This document shows positions 1 to 6,517 of a stretch of DNA of 16,573 nt, piece after piece (positions within the stretch are counted from its first letter, which is position 1; each line of letters begins with the position of its first letter). The notes beneath the pieces are model-generated. The model had not been told where the DNA came from. It worked only from the letters and a program-made list of their open reading frames with translations, and did not search any database. This stretch comes from an uncultured Bacilli bacterium (lineage in GTDB: Bacteria > Bacillota_I > Bacilli_A > RFN20 > DUOF01), in the NCBI GenBank assembly GCA_934101685.1, contig CAKORZ010000025.1, positions 1 through 16,573 of the forward strand, read 5' to 3'. A program made the position numbers and the translations under genes.

Positions 1-509
1 CTATTATCGTCTAATCCTTTTCTGCATGAACTTGCTAATCTATCTGGATATATTCGTACTGCTTTTAAGTAATTTTTATCTTCACTTCTTGTTTCATCAC
101 TTTCAAAATAATTAACGGCATGCATTTCTATTTCATAAAGGTCTTTGGCTTTTAAAGTTTGATTATGTGTTTCTATTTCTGTATATGCTATATATATTGT
201 GTCATAATATTCTGAATAATAGGCAGAATATACTTCATATTCGCCTGTCTTAGAGCTATCTATATATGAATAATTTTTTATTATCTCACTTTCTAAGCTA
301 AGCGATGATGGGTAAAATAATGCATTTTCACTTATATTTAAAGGTTCTCTTTCACCTTGTGAAGAAGGCTCATCTGGAGTAGAGGGATTTTCACTAGGAT
401 CAGAAGGATTGGTTTCTTCTTCATCGGGGTTAGTGTTATCATAATATATGGTACATCCACTAGTTAAAAGTGAAAACATTAACATGAATAATAAAGATAT
501 TTTTTTCAT
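1..509 (-). CDS. Secreted lipoprotein, 3' end beyond window
   Basis: This gene opens at ATG 507-509 and is still open at base 1, giving 169 codons with the C-terminus missing. Residues 1-19 form a type II signal peptide: Met-Lys-Lys, a Leu/Phe/Met core and the lipobox L-T-S-G-C with the lipidated cysteine at 19. By family rules the product is exported, diacylglyceryl-modified and held on the outer face of the cytoplasmic membrane. Residues about 24-55 are a linker rich in Pro, Ser, Glu and Asp, typical of a spacer that lifts a domain off the membrane. The remainder, about 56-169, is rich in Tyr, Glu and Ser and I do not recognise its fold. A Shine-Dalgarno AGGTGAT (514-520, minus) sits five bases upstream of the start. 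It appears to be transcribed alone, behind a weak hairpin that ends the preceding minus-strand gene. The function is unknown; the lipoprotein call itself is firm. Confidence 0.85.
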   Translation of the reverse strand, partial: MKKISLLFMLMFSLLTSGCTIYYDNTNPDEEETNPSDPSENPSTPDEPSSQGEREPLNISENALFYPSSLSLESEIIKNYSYIDSSKTGEYEVYSAYYSEYYDTIYIAYTEIETHNQTLKAKDLYEIEMHAVNYFESDETRSEDKNYLKAVRIYPDRLASSCRKGLDDN

Positions 510-526
510 AATAATCACCTAATTAA

Positions 527-532
527 ATTATA
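527..532 (-). promoter_or_regulatory. Possible -10 box for the lipoprotein gene
   Basis: TATAAT reads on the minus strand here, but no good -35 lies 16-18 bases upstream. A start about seven bases downstream would leave almost no leader before the Shine-Dalgarno at 514-520. In DNA this AT-rich a chance match is quite possible. Confidence 0.3.
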
Positions 533-581
533 TCATATGTTTATGCAATTAATTTATTGTTTGTTCAAAATTTGTTTAATA

Positions 582-611
582 AAAAAGTTCCTTTTTTTGA
601 AGAAACTTTTT
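582..611 (-). terminator. Weak hairpin between the lipoprotein and small membrane protein genes
   Basis: Bases 582-593 pair with 600-611 with a single mismatch: an 8 bp outer stem, the mismatch, then 3 bp around a T-rich loop. On the minus strand the descending arm ends in a run of T, so it could end transcription of the gene at 625-891. It is AT-rich and the T tract lies inside the stem, so it is a weaker candidate than the others in this window. Confidence 0.4.
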
Positions 612-624
612 GATAAATACAATT

Positions 625-891
625 TTAATCTACATATTTTTTCTTAAAATCTTTGAATGATAATGTTAATACTAGTAAACTTGATGATATTAATAATAGT
701 ATTACAGATGTTTTCAATAATGATATGTCTTTTTTGAAAACTCTTAAATACCAGTCTACTATATCTTCACTTATTGAAGGGAAGTAAGCCCCAAAAATTC
801 CAAATACAAGTGAACTTACAAGCATAACGCTTAGTACTACTAATAATATTATATAGAATACTTTTTTTACTGTTGATTTTTTACTTTTCAT
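625..891 (-). CDS. Small two-helix membrane protein, unknown function
   Basis: This 88-residue protein has a basic N-terminus (four lysines in the first ten residues). A first hydrophobic helix spans about 12-36, a short loop with acidic residues follows, and a second hydrophobic helix spans about 59-78. It ends in a Lys-rich tail. The charge pattern predicts both termini inside the cell and a short external loop. The start is well supported by GAGGAGA (897-903, minus), about five bases upstream of ATG 889-891. A plausible promoter lies at 917-945 and a weak hairpin follows the stop, so it is probably monocistronic. I recognise no family. Its composition and AT content match its neighbours. 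Confidence 0.7.
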   Translation of the reverse strand: MKSKKSTVKKVFYIILLVVLSVMLVSSLVFGIFGAYFPSISEDIVDWYLRVFKKDISLLKTSVILLLISSSLLVLTLSFKDFKKKYVD

Positions 892-916
892 TTTATCTTC
901 TCCTCGATACTTTCTT

Positions 917-945
917 ATAATATCAAAATTTAATTATAAATACAA
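917..945 (-). promoter_or_regulatory. Probable sigma-A-type promoter for the 625-891 gene
   Basis: Reading the minus strand, TTGTAT (940-945) is separated by 17 bases from TATTAT (917-922). The -10 box matches five of six consensus positions and the -35 box only three. The spacing is ideal and the position leaves a short leader carrying the GAGGAGA ribosome-binding site. Confidence 0.45.
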
Positions 946-960
946 TTTAATATTAATCTT

Positions 961-1212
961 TTAATTCTTTTTTATTTCGTTATTTATTAAATTAATAACT
1001 TTTTCTAAAATACTATATTGTTCTTTTTCAATTGATATGCACTTATTTGATAGTTTTTCTATTTTATTATTGATTTCTTGTTTATTATTTAAATAATCAT
1101 CAAATTCATTATCTTTATTGCAATAATTCATGATCCTAAATAGTTTTTTAGTCGTATTTTTAGATAAGTTATCTTTTAAATTTATATATCTATAATAAAC
1201 ATTAAAAAACAT
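961..1212 (-). CDS. Hypothetical helical protein, 83 residues
   Basis: This short Asn/Lys/Ile-rich frame has a Tyr/Phe-rich start (about 1-10). The rest is charged and predicted mostly helical, with heptad-like spacing of Ile/Leu at about 45-80 that could form a coiled coil. It lies 23 bases downstream of the 131-residue gene on the same strand, so it may be the third gene of the HAD operon. No clear Shine-Dalgarno precedes ATG 1210-1212. An in-frame extension to 1251 has no upstream ATG, although non-ATG starts there cannot be excluded. No family is recognised. The weak initiation signal and high AT content make this the least certain coding call here. Confidence 0.45.
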   Translation of the reverse strand: MFFNVYYRYINLKDNLSKNTTKKLFRIMNYCNKDNEFDDYLNNKQEINNKIEKLSNKCISIEKEQYSILEKVINLINNEIKKN

Positions 1213-1235
1213 AAAATTAATGAAATGCTTATTGC

Positions 1236-1631
1236 TTATAGTATAATGTCTTCATTTAATTTATTTAAAATTTCTTTTTCTTCAAAAAAAGCATTTGTTA
1301 TATATTTAAATGTTTCAAAACAATCAATTAAACATTCATTATATTTAATTATTTCTTTTATACTATCGTTTTTTATGATTTTAACTATTTTATTGTAGTT
1401 ATACTTTTTTAGAAAAGAGGCGAGATGCTCATTTAATTTGTTGTATGATGTAAAAAGTTTAGATACTATTTGCTTGTATGTTCCGTTTGTAAATTCATCT
1501 TTTAAATAACTTAAAGTATTTTTTATAGTTTTTTCTTCAACTTTATAATTCATAAGTGAATATTCTAAGCAATCTAAAAATTCCATTTTAAATTTCAAAA
1601 TAGCAAAAACTGTATAATTTGAGTAATCCAT
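1236..1631 (-). CDS. Hypothetical helical protein, 131 residues
   Basis: I do not recognise this protein. It has no signal peptide or membrane segment and looks fully helical: amphipathic stretches at about 8-28, 33-48, 52-75, 78-95 and 98-125, rich in Lys, Asn, Tyr and Phe, with a few scattered Cys (20, 100 and 104 by count). Initiation is convincing. ATG 1629-1631 is preceded by AGGAGT at 1637-1642, and that site overlaps the TAG stop (1641-1643) of the HAD phosphatase gene. The ribosome finishing the phosphatase therefore ends on this gene's binding site, which suggests translational coupling and a shared transcript. A role linked to the phosphatase is only inference from this arrangement. 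Confidence 0.65.
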   Translation of the reverse strand: MDYSNYTVFAILKFKMEFLDCLEYSLMNYKVEEKTIKNTLSYLKDEFTNGTYKQIVSKLFTSYNKLNEHLASFLKKYNYNKIVKIIKNDSIKEIIKYNECLIDCFETFKYITNAFFEEKEILNKLNEDIIL

Positions 1632-1640
1632 AATAAACTC

Positions 1641-2468
1641 CTATAAAAAATTATCATTCATTTTAGTAAAAGCAGATAATTCACTAAATTTATTTAAGAC
1701 ATGCTTTGCTTTTACTTTAACTGCTGTATTTCCATTATTTATAAAGAAAGAATTACTAAATTTTTCAAACATAGGTATATCATTTATGCTATCACCAACT
1801 ACAAAAACTTCATCGTTTTTCACTTTAGTTGTGCTTATTAAATATTGCAATCCGTCGCCTTTATTTACTCCTTTTGGACATATTTCTATAGATTTATCAC
1901 TTACTACAAAGGAAAAATGATCTCCATATTTTTCTTTTAAGTGATTTCCAACATCTTCCATATTAAAATCAGCGTAAATTAAAGCTTTATATATTTCTAT
2001 ATTAGTTTCATTTAAATATATATTAACTAAATCATTGTTTATTATCATTTTATCTTGTAATTTTCCATTTTTACGATGTAATTTTTTATATTTCTTTTTA
2101 GTTTCTTTTTTGTTATAAGCTGTGTAAATAGTAATATCATCATATTTATCAAATATTATAAATTCAAAGTTTGTATAGTTATCATTTAAATATTTTAATA
2201 AGTTAGCTAAAATAATTTTTTTCATTGATTGACTATATATAATAGAACCATTTTTAACAATAATAGCCCCATTTAACGCTACAAAATTGTGCTGAATTTT
2301 TAAACAATTGCAAACTTTAGCACAAAATTTTGGGCTTCTGCCTGTCACAAGTACTATATCACCATAAAAGTTTTGTATAAACTGCTTGTTTTCTTTGTCA
2401 ACAAGAGCATGCTTATTTTTAGGCTTTAATAAAGTCCCATCTAAATCTGTTGCAATAACTTTTATCAT
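1641..2468 (-). CDS. Cof-type HAD-superfamily phosphatase
   Basis: This 275-residue hydrolase belongs to the haloacid dehalogenase superfamily, Cof/YkrA-like branch (type IIB cap). Motif I is D8-L-D10-G-T-L: D8 is the nucleophile that forms a phosphoaspartate and D10 the acid/base. Motif II is T42 in V-T-G-R-S. Motif III is the lysine in K-G-V-N-K203-G. Motif IV is G225-D-S-I-N-D230, whose acids bind magnesium. The cap domain lies between motifs II and III, about 85-190. Family members dephosphorylate sugar phosphates, flavin or pyridoxal phosphates in the cytosol, and substrate cannot be read from sequence. All four catalytic motifs are intact and length is typical (about 270). The start at 2466-2468 has a modest AAGGAT-like site. 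It leads a probable operon with the two small ORFs downstream. Confidence 0.9.
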   Translation of the reverse strand: MIKVIATDLDGTLLKPKNKHALVDKENKQFIQNFYGDIVLVTGRSPKFCAKVCNCLKIQHNFVALNGAIIVKNGSIIYSQSMKKIILANLLKYLNDNYTNFEFIIFDKYDDITIYTAYNKKETKKKYKKLHRKNGKLQDKMIINNDLVNIYLNETNIEIYKALIYADFNMEDVGNHLKEKYGDHFSFVVSDKSIEICPKGVNKGDGLQYLISTTKVKNDEVFVVGDSINDIPMFEKFSNSFFINNGNTAVKVKAKHVLNKFSELSAFTKMNDNFL

Positions 2469-2488
2469 TATTTCACATCCTTATTAGT

Positions 2489-2494
2489 ATTATA
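2489..2494 (-). promoter_or_regulatory. Possible -10 box for the HAD operon
   Basis: TATAAT on the minus strand, about 20 bases upstream of the HAD start codon. The -35 region is T-rich without a good TTGACA match. It is divergent from the ruvX promoter about 60 bases away. Confidence 0.4.
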
Positions 2495-2554
2495 CTATTT
2501 TTTCAATCATATAAAAACTTTTGAAATAAATAAATATAGAATTTATATAAAGAG

Positions 2555-2563
2555 TGATATAAT
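2555..2563 (+). promoter_or_regulatory. Extended -10 promoter for ruvX
   Basis: TGATATAAT is a perfect TATAAT with the TG extension one base upstream, which typically compensates for a poor -35. No good -35 is visible. It lies 11 bases before the AAGGAG ribosome-binding site at 2574-2579. Confidence 0.65.
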
Positions 2564-2587
2564 AAGAAAAAGTAAGGAGTAGATGCT

Positions 2588-3016
2588 GTGAGTAAAATAT
2601 TGGGACTTGATTTAGGCACTAGAACTATTGGAATAGCAATATCTGATAATTTAGAGATGATAGCAAGTGCTGTTGAAACATATAGGTTTAGAGAAAATGA
2701 TTTTGAAAGTGCAATAAAAAGAGTTGAAGAAATAGTTAAACAAAAAGATGTAAAAAAAATAGTTCTAGGTTTTCCTAAGCACATGAATGGCGATGTTGGA
2801 GATAAAGCGTTAATGTGTAAAGATTTTGGAGATAAACTAAAAGAACTATTAAATATAGAAGTTATTATGGAAGATGAAAGATGGACTACTAAACTTGCTA
2901 CAAATAGGCTATTAGAGTTTGATTTATCTAGAAATAAAAGAAAAAAAATTATTGATAGTATGGCAGCAGTTGTGATTTTACAAAATTATTTAGATGGAAA
3001 TAAGGGAGGAAAATAA
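2588..3016 (+). CDS. ruvX: RuvX/YqgF Holliday junction resolvase-type nuclease
   Basis: This 142-residue protein has the YqgF RNase H-like fold. The first strand is G-L-D8-L-G-T-R-T-I-G-I-A, then V-L-G-F-P-K-x-M-N-G at about 59-68, E97 in the D-E-R-W-T-T motif, and D123 in I-D-S-M-A-A. D8, E97 and D123 are the acidic metal-binding triad. The family acts on Holliday junctions or, as shown for E. coli YqgF, in 16S rRNA 5'-end maturation, and it is near-universal. The start is GTG 2588-2590, eight bases after AAGGAG (2574-2579). An ATG at 2583 reads only ATG-CTG-TGA and overlaps the GTG. The DUF1292 gene follows two bases after the stop, the same pair as yrrK-yrzB in Bacillus. The full length is normal. 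Confidence 0.95.
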   Translation: MSKILGLDLGTRTIGIAISDNLEMIASAVETYRFRENDFESAIKRVEEIVKQKDVKKIVLGFPKHMNGDVGDKALMCKDFGDKLKELLNIEVIMEDERWTTKLATNRLLEFDLSRNKRKKIIDSMAAVVILQNYLDGNKGGK

Positions 3017-3018
3017 AA

Positions 3019-3267
3019 ATGGCAGATGATAAAATATTAATTACTAAAGAAGATGGAAGTGAAGTAGAATTAACTATTTTGCTTACTTTTGAAAATGAAG
3101 AGTTGGGACATAAATATGTTTTATACTATGATGAAAATGATGAAAATGGAGAAGTAATGCCTTTTAGATATGATGAAAAAACTCATTCACTTAGTGAACT
3201 TGAAACTGAAGAAGAGTGGAAAGTTGCAAATGAAGTGTTAGAAGCTTTTTTAGATGAAGAAGAATAA
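3019..3267 (+). CDS. yrzB: DUF1292 family protein (YrzB-like)
   Basis: This 82-residue, strongly acidic cytosolic protein matches the pattern I know for DUF1292/YrzB. It opens with strands ending in E-D-G-S-E-V-E-L, then L-L-T-F-E-N-E-E-L-G-H-K-Y-V-L-Y-Y, an acidic turn and P-F-R-Y-D, and ends with an E-E-E-W-K-V-A-N-E-V-L-E-A-F helix and D-E-E-E. No biochemical role is established for the family. It follows ruvX directly, and its ribosome-binding site (GGGAGG, 3003-3008) lies inside the end of ruvX, so the two are surely co-transcribed. In Bacillus this gene also sits directly after ruvX, which supports the family call. Start ATG 3019-3021 is unambiguous. Confidence 0.85.
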   Translation: MADDKILITKEDGSEVELTILLTFENEELGHKYVLYYDENDENGEVMPFRYDEKTHSLSELETEEEWKVANEVLEAFLDEEE

Positions 3268-3298
3268 ATAAAAAAATAGTATCAAATATTACAAAAAT

Positions 3299-3323
3299 AC
3301 ATATTCTAAATATGTCTAATTTT
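3299..3323 (+). terminator. Possible weak terminator after the ruvX operon
   Basis: A perfect 7 bp A/T-rich stem (3299-3305 with 3309-3315) with a three-base loop is followed by CTAATTTT. Stability is low and the T run is poor, so it may not terminate. It is the only candidate between this operon and greA. Confidence 0.3.
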
Positions 3324-3349
3324 AAAGTATAAAATTATTAATATAAAAC

Positions 3350-3378
3350 TTGTACTTTATAATTTTACATGCTATAAT
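3350..3378 (+). promoter_or_regulatory. Promoter for greA
   Basis: TTGTAC (3350-3355), a 17-base spacer and a perfect TATAAT (3373-3378), with TGC just before it (3370-3372) making an extended -10. This is the best-formed promoter in the window. It implies a leader of roughly 35 bases carrying GGAG motifs ahead of the greA start. Confidence 0.75.
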
Positions 3379-3421
3379 TCGTGAGTATTTGAAATAAATA
3401 TATAGGAGTGGGGAGTTATTT

Positions 3422-3889
3422 ATGGAAAAATTTCAATTAACAAAAGAAGGAGTAAGCAAATTAGAGGCTGAATATAGACATTTATTAGATGTTGAGAGAC
3501 CTACAATTACAAAGGAATTAGTTGAAGCTAGAGCACTTGGTGATTTATCTGAAAATGCAGATTATGATGCAGCAAGAGAAGCACAAGCAAGAGTAGAAGC
3601 TAGAATTAAAGAAATTGAAGCAATTTTAGCAAACTATGAATTAATTAAAGATAAGGTATCAACTAAAACTGTTCAAGTTGGTGCTAAAGTAACAATTAAT
3701 ATGATTGATTTTGATGAAAAAGATACATATGAAATTGTTGGTGTTATTGAAGCTAATCCTATGGAAAATAAACTATCAAGTGAATCTCCATTAGCAAAGG
3801 CTGTTTTAGGTCATAAAGTAGGAGATATCGTTGAAGTAGAAGTTGCTAAACCTTATAAAGTTGAAATCTTAGGAATAGAAAAGAATTAA
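3422..3889 (+). CDS. greA: Transcription elongation factor GreA
   Basis: This 155-residue protein is essentially full length for GreA (about 157). Residues 1-75 form the antiparallel coiled coil that enters the RNA polymerase secondary channel. Its tip carries A-L-G-D41-L-S-E44-N-A-D-Y, where the acidic residues corresponding to E. coli D41 and E44 stimulate cleavage of backtracked RNA. Residues about 80-155 are the FKBP-like domain, with V-G-A-K-V, Y-E-I-V-G and G-H-K-V-G-D signatures. ATG 3422 is preceded by GGGGAG at 3410-3415, six bases away. It has its own promoter and a strong terminator, so it is monocistronic. In Bacillus, greA lies a few genes after ruvX-yrzB; here the intervening genes are absent. 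Confidence 0.97.
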   Translation: MEKFQLTKEGVSKLEAEYRHLLDVERPTITKELVEARALGDLSENADYDAAREAQARVEARIKEIEAILANYELIKDKVSTKTVQVGAKVTINMIDFDEKDTYEIVGVIEANPMENKLSSESPLAKAVLGHKVGDIVEVEVAKPYKVEILGIEKN

Positions 3890-3901
3890 TTTGATAAATA
3901 T

Positions 3902-3927
3902 GACAGGTAAAACCTGTCTTTTTTTTT
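3902..3927 (+). terminator. Rho-independent terminator of greA
   Basis: GACAGGT pairs perfectly with ACCTGTC around an AAA loop and is followed by nine T. It starts 12 bases after the greA stop. Confidence 0.92.
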
Positions 3928-3962
3928 ATCTTTTTTTTATAATTATATTGAGGTGAATATTT

Positions 3963-4349
3963 ATGTTTTTAGAAAAATTATTTGAAAGTATTTATGGGAA
4001 AATATGGCTTATAATATTATTAGTGGCTTTATTAGCTTTAATAGTATATTTACTAGTTAAAAATGAAAAGAATGAAATAAGAGAAACAGTAGAAGAAGTA
4101 AATAAAGATAGTGAAAAATGTGAAGATAATAAGGAAGAAGTAGTTGAAAATAATACAGAAACTGTTGAAGAAGAAAAAGAAAATAAAATTGAAGAGAATG
4201 TTCCTGATTATGGAGAATTTGTGATTATAAAAGGTGATGACGGATTCTTTAGAGTTAAGAAAAAAGATAGTGAAAGAACAATTAGAAAGTTTGCAACAAT
4301 AATTGAAGCAGAAAATTATATTGAAAAGAGGAATTTAGAAAATGATTGA
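3963..4349 (+). CDS. Membrane-anchored acidic protein with small C-terminal domain
   Basis: This 128-residue protein has one N-terminal transmembrane helix (about 13-33, a long Leu/Ile/Val run). A very acidic, low-complexity Glu/Asn/Lys linker spans about 36-80. A compact C-terminal region of about 45 residues (84-128) follows, with the pattern Y-G-E-F-V-I-I-K, a Gly-Asp turn, F-F-R-V-K-K and a final amphipathic helix. That strand-turn-strand-helix layout resembles small DUF1508/DUF2188-type domains, but this is only a resemblance. Few positive charges lie before the helix, while Lys/Glu follow it, so the orientation is uncertain. GAGGTG (3950-3955) marks the start. The stop codon TGA overlaps the first codons of ynzC by eight bases, which implies co-translation. 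It occupies the place taken by cell-division or SOS genes upstream of ynzC in Bacillus, but I see no LysM or resolvase domain. Confidence 0.7.
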   Translation: MFLEKLFESIYGKIWLIILLVALLALIVYLLVKNEKNEIRETVEEVNKDSEKCEDNKEEVVENNTETVEEEKENKIEENVPDYGEFVIIKGDDGFFRVKKKDSERTIRKFATIIEAENYIEKRNLEND

Positions 4350-4542
4350 TCAAAAACTTATTCAAAGAATAAACTTTTTAGCAAAGAAGAGTAAAGAAGT
4401 TGGATTAACTGAGGAAGAAAAAGTAGAACAAGCAAATCTTAGAAAAGAGTATTTAAAGTTGTTTAGAGAAGGATTTAAACAACAATTAGATTCAATAGAA
4501 ATAGTAAAGGAGTATAAAGAGGATGATGAAGACAATAAATGA
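4342..4542 (+). CDS. ynzC: UPF0291/DUF896 family protein (YnzC-like)
   Basis: This 66-residue cytosolic helical protein matches the DUF896/YnzC pattern: I-x-R-I-N-x-L-A-K-K-S-K at 7-18, L-T-x-E-E-K-x-E-Q-x-x-L-R-x-E-Y-L at 22-38, then the second helix F-R-x-G-F-K-Q-Q-L at 41-49. The family forms a helical hairpin of unsettled function and is found next to the SOS genes and tkt in Bacilli. It overlaps the upstream gene by eight bases and the tkt start by about 20, so it belongs to a tightly packed transcript. The C-terminal D-D-E-D-N-K tail is shorter than in Bacillus proteins. Confidence 0.9.
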   Translation: MIDQKLIQRINFLAKKSKEVGLTEEEKVEQANLRKEYLKLFREGFKQQLDSIEIVKEYKEDDEDNK

Positions 4543-6466
4543 AATTAAAGCAGTTACTATGGATACTATTTGTAATGCTAAAAGTGGACATCCTGGAATG
4601 GCTTTGAGCAGTGCTTCTATTTTATATACACTATATAATAAGGTGTTAAATGCATATCCTAAAAAAAGTAAATGGATAAATAGAGATAGATTTGTTTTAG
4701 CAAGTGGTCATGCTTCTAGTCTTTTGTATAATATCTTGCATTTATGTGGCTATGATATTGGTATGGATGACCTTAAAAATTTTAGAAAATTAAATTCTAT
4801 TACTCCAGGACATCCAGAGATAAATGAAACTGATGGAGTAGATGCTTCAAGTGGTCCTTTGGGACAAGGCATACCTATGGCTGTTGGAATGGCGATTGCA
4901 GAGAGAAAATTAGCTGATTTATTTAACAAAGAAGATATAAAACTATTTGATCATTATACATATGTTTTGTGTGGTGATGGTGATATGCAAGAGGGAGTTA
5001 CTCAAGAGGCTATTTCTTTAGCGGGCAATCTTAACTTGAATAAATTAATTGTTTTATATGATGCTAATGATGTTACTCTTGATGGACCTTTGTCAAATTC
5101 GTTTAATGAAGATGTAAAGAAAAGATTTGAAGCTTGTAATTTTAATGTTATTAGTTTAGAAAATAGTGATGTTAATATATTAGAAAAAAGTATTAATGAA
5201 GCTAAAAAAAGCGAAAAACCTACATTAATAATTGTTAAAACTATAATTGGTGAGGGAAGTAAATATGAGGGAACATGTAAAGTACATGGATCTCCTTTAG
5301 ATGAAGAGGATTTAAAAGAGTTAAAAACAAAATTGGGCGTATCTACTAGTTTTAATTATAGTGAAGAAAGTTATAAAGATTTTTATGATAATTTTTATAC
5401 TAGAGGGAAAAGGAAGTTTAATAAATGGAATAAGTTATTAAATGAGTATAAGAAAAAATATGTTAGTGAATATAATTATTTGCTTAAATGTTTAGATAAT
5501 GAATTAGATTTTAATAGTCTTGATAATTATAAAATAGAAATGGATAAAGAAATATCTACACGTAATGCATCTAAAATAATGCTTAATTTATTATGTAAGG
5601 ATAATAAAAATGTTATAGGTGGAAGTGCAGATGTGGCTAAATCTGTTATGACTTCATTAGACAATTCTAGCTATATAACTAAAGATAGTTATGAAGGGCA
5701 AACTGTTAATTATGGAATAAGAGAATTTGCGATGACTTCAATTAATAATGGTATATTACTTCATGGTGGATTAAAGGTGTTTGGTGGAAGTTTCTTAGTG
5801 TTTAGTGATTATGCAAAAGCAGCTTTAAGGATGGCTTCTTTTATGAATTTAAATAATATTTTATTATATTCTCATGATTCTATAGCGGTTGGAGAAGATG
5901 GACCTACTCATCAACCAATTGAACAACTTGCAATGTTAAGAAGTATTCCTAATTTTAATGTGATTAGAGTATGCAATGAAGAAGAAACTAAATATGCTTA
6001 TAAGTATGCCTATAAGAGCAATAACCCTACAGCATTAATACTATCTAGACAAAATTTAAAAACTATGCACAGGGTTAAAGAAGATGAGTTTAACAAAGGT
6101 GCTTATTTTGTGAAGTATAGTAAAGATAGCAAATATAGCATTATTGCAAGTGGTAGTGAAGTTGATCTAGCAATAGATGTTTCTAATAAATTTGAAAGTG
6201 AAGGAATTAAAGTAAATGTGATTTCAATGCCTTCGTGGTATATGTTTGAAAAGCAAAGTAATAAGTATAAAAAGAGTATATTATGTAACAAATATAGTAA
6301 TACTATTACTCTTGAAATGTTATCTACTTTTGGATGGAGTAAATATGGTAAACATAATATTGGCGTAGATACATTTGGAGTAAGCGCTAAAGCAAGTGAT
6401 GTTATAAAACATTATGCCTTTGATTTAGATAGCGTTTATAACAAAATAAAGAGAATAATTAAGTAA
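4523..6466 (+). CDS. tkt: Transketolase
   Basis: This thiamine-diphosphate enzyme exchanges two-carbon units between pentose and hexose phosphates in the non-oxidative pentose phosphate pathway. At 647 residues it is slightly shorter than the usual 660-670. The pyrophosphate domain has S-G-H23-P-G, A-S-G-H63-A, S-S-G-P-L-G-Q-G at 109-116, and the ThDP motif G151-D152-G through N182. The pyrimidine domain has Y-G-I-R-E401-F, whose Glu activates the cofactor, and G-E-D-G-P-T-H463-Q-P. P-T-A-L-I-L-S-R-Q-N is also present, followed by a C-terminal domain to 647. Two adjacent ATGs (4523, 4526) serve as starts, and AAAGGAG at 4506-4512 favours either. The start lies inside the end of ynzC, so translation is probably coupled. 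The neighbours ynzC, SirA-like and yneF are those seen in Bacillus. Confidence 0.97.
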   Translation: MMKTINEIKAVTMDTICNAKSGHPGMALSSASILYTLYNKVLNAYPKKSKWINRDRFVLASGHASSLLYNILHLCGYDIGMDDLKNFRKLNSITPGHPEINETDGVDASSGPLGQGIPMAVGMAIAERKLADLFNKEDIKLFDHYTYVLCGDGDMQEGVTQEAISLAGNLNLNKLIVLYDANDVTLDGPLSNSFNEDVKKRFEACNFNVISLENSDVNILEKSINEAKKSEKPTLIIVKTIIGEGSKYEGTCKVHGSPLDEEDLKELKTKLGVSTSFNYSEESYKDFYDNFYTRGKRKFNKWNKLLNEYKKKYVSEYNYLLKCLDNELDFNSLDNYKIEMDKEISTRNASKIMLNLLCKDNKNVIGGSADVAKSVMTSLDNSSYITKDSYEGQTVNYGIREFAMTSINNGILLHGGLKVFGGSFLVFSDYAKAALRMASFMNLNNILLYSHDSIAVGEDGPTHQPIEQLAMLRSIPNFNVIRVCNEEETKYAYKYAYKSNNPTALILSRQNLKTMHRVKEDEFNKGAYFVKYSKDSKYSIIASGSEVDLAIDVSNKFESEGIKVNVISMPSWYMFEKQSNKYKKSILCNKYSNTITLEMLSTFGWSKYGKHNIGVDTFGVSAKASDVIKHYAFDLDSVYNKIKRIIK

Positions 6467-6517
6467 ATTAGATAAATTTCGACATGCAAATATTAGTAAT
6501 ATTTTATTGGTGATTAT

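Noticed and set aside
961..1631. The 83- and 131-residue ORFs as one frameshifted gene
   Set aside because: The 131-residue frame has a clean stop. The 83-residue frame is closed by a stop at 1252-1254, and the two share no family match suggesting one protein.
3325..3368. Overlapping A/T inverted repeats (AAAGTA/TACTTT, TAAAATTA/TAATTTTA) in the greA leader region
   Set aside because: Low-stability A/T pairings that overlap the promoter elements; no T tract or known riboswitch pattern.
4342..4349. Mycoplasma code (TGA read as Trp), considered because of the AT-rich small-genome look
   Set aside because: The gene at 3963 stops at TGA 4347-4349 just inside ynzC, Trp is encoded by TGG in conserved proteins, and no in-frame TGA was seen at a conserved Trp.
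6488..6504. 17-base perfect palindrome AAATATTA-G-TAATATTT ahead of the SirA-like gene, a possible operator
   Set aside because: It is pure A/T except for the centre. With this base composition about one such palindrome is expected by chance in a window this size, and no second copy was noticed.
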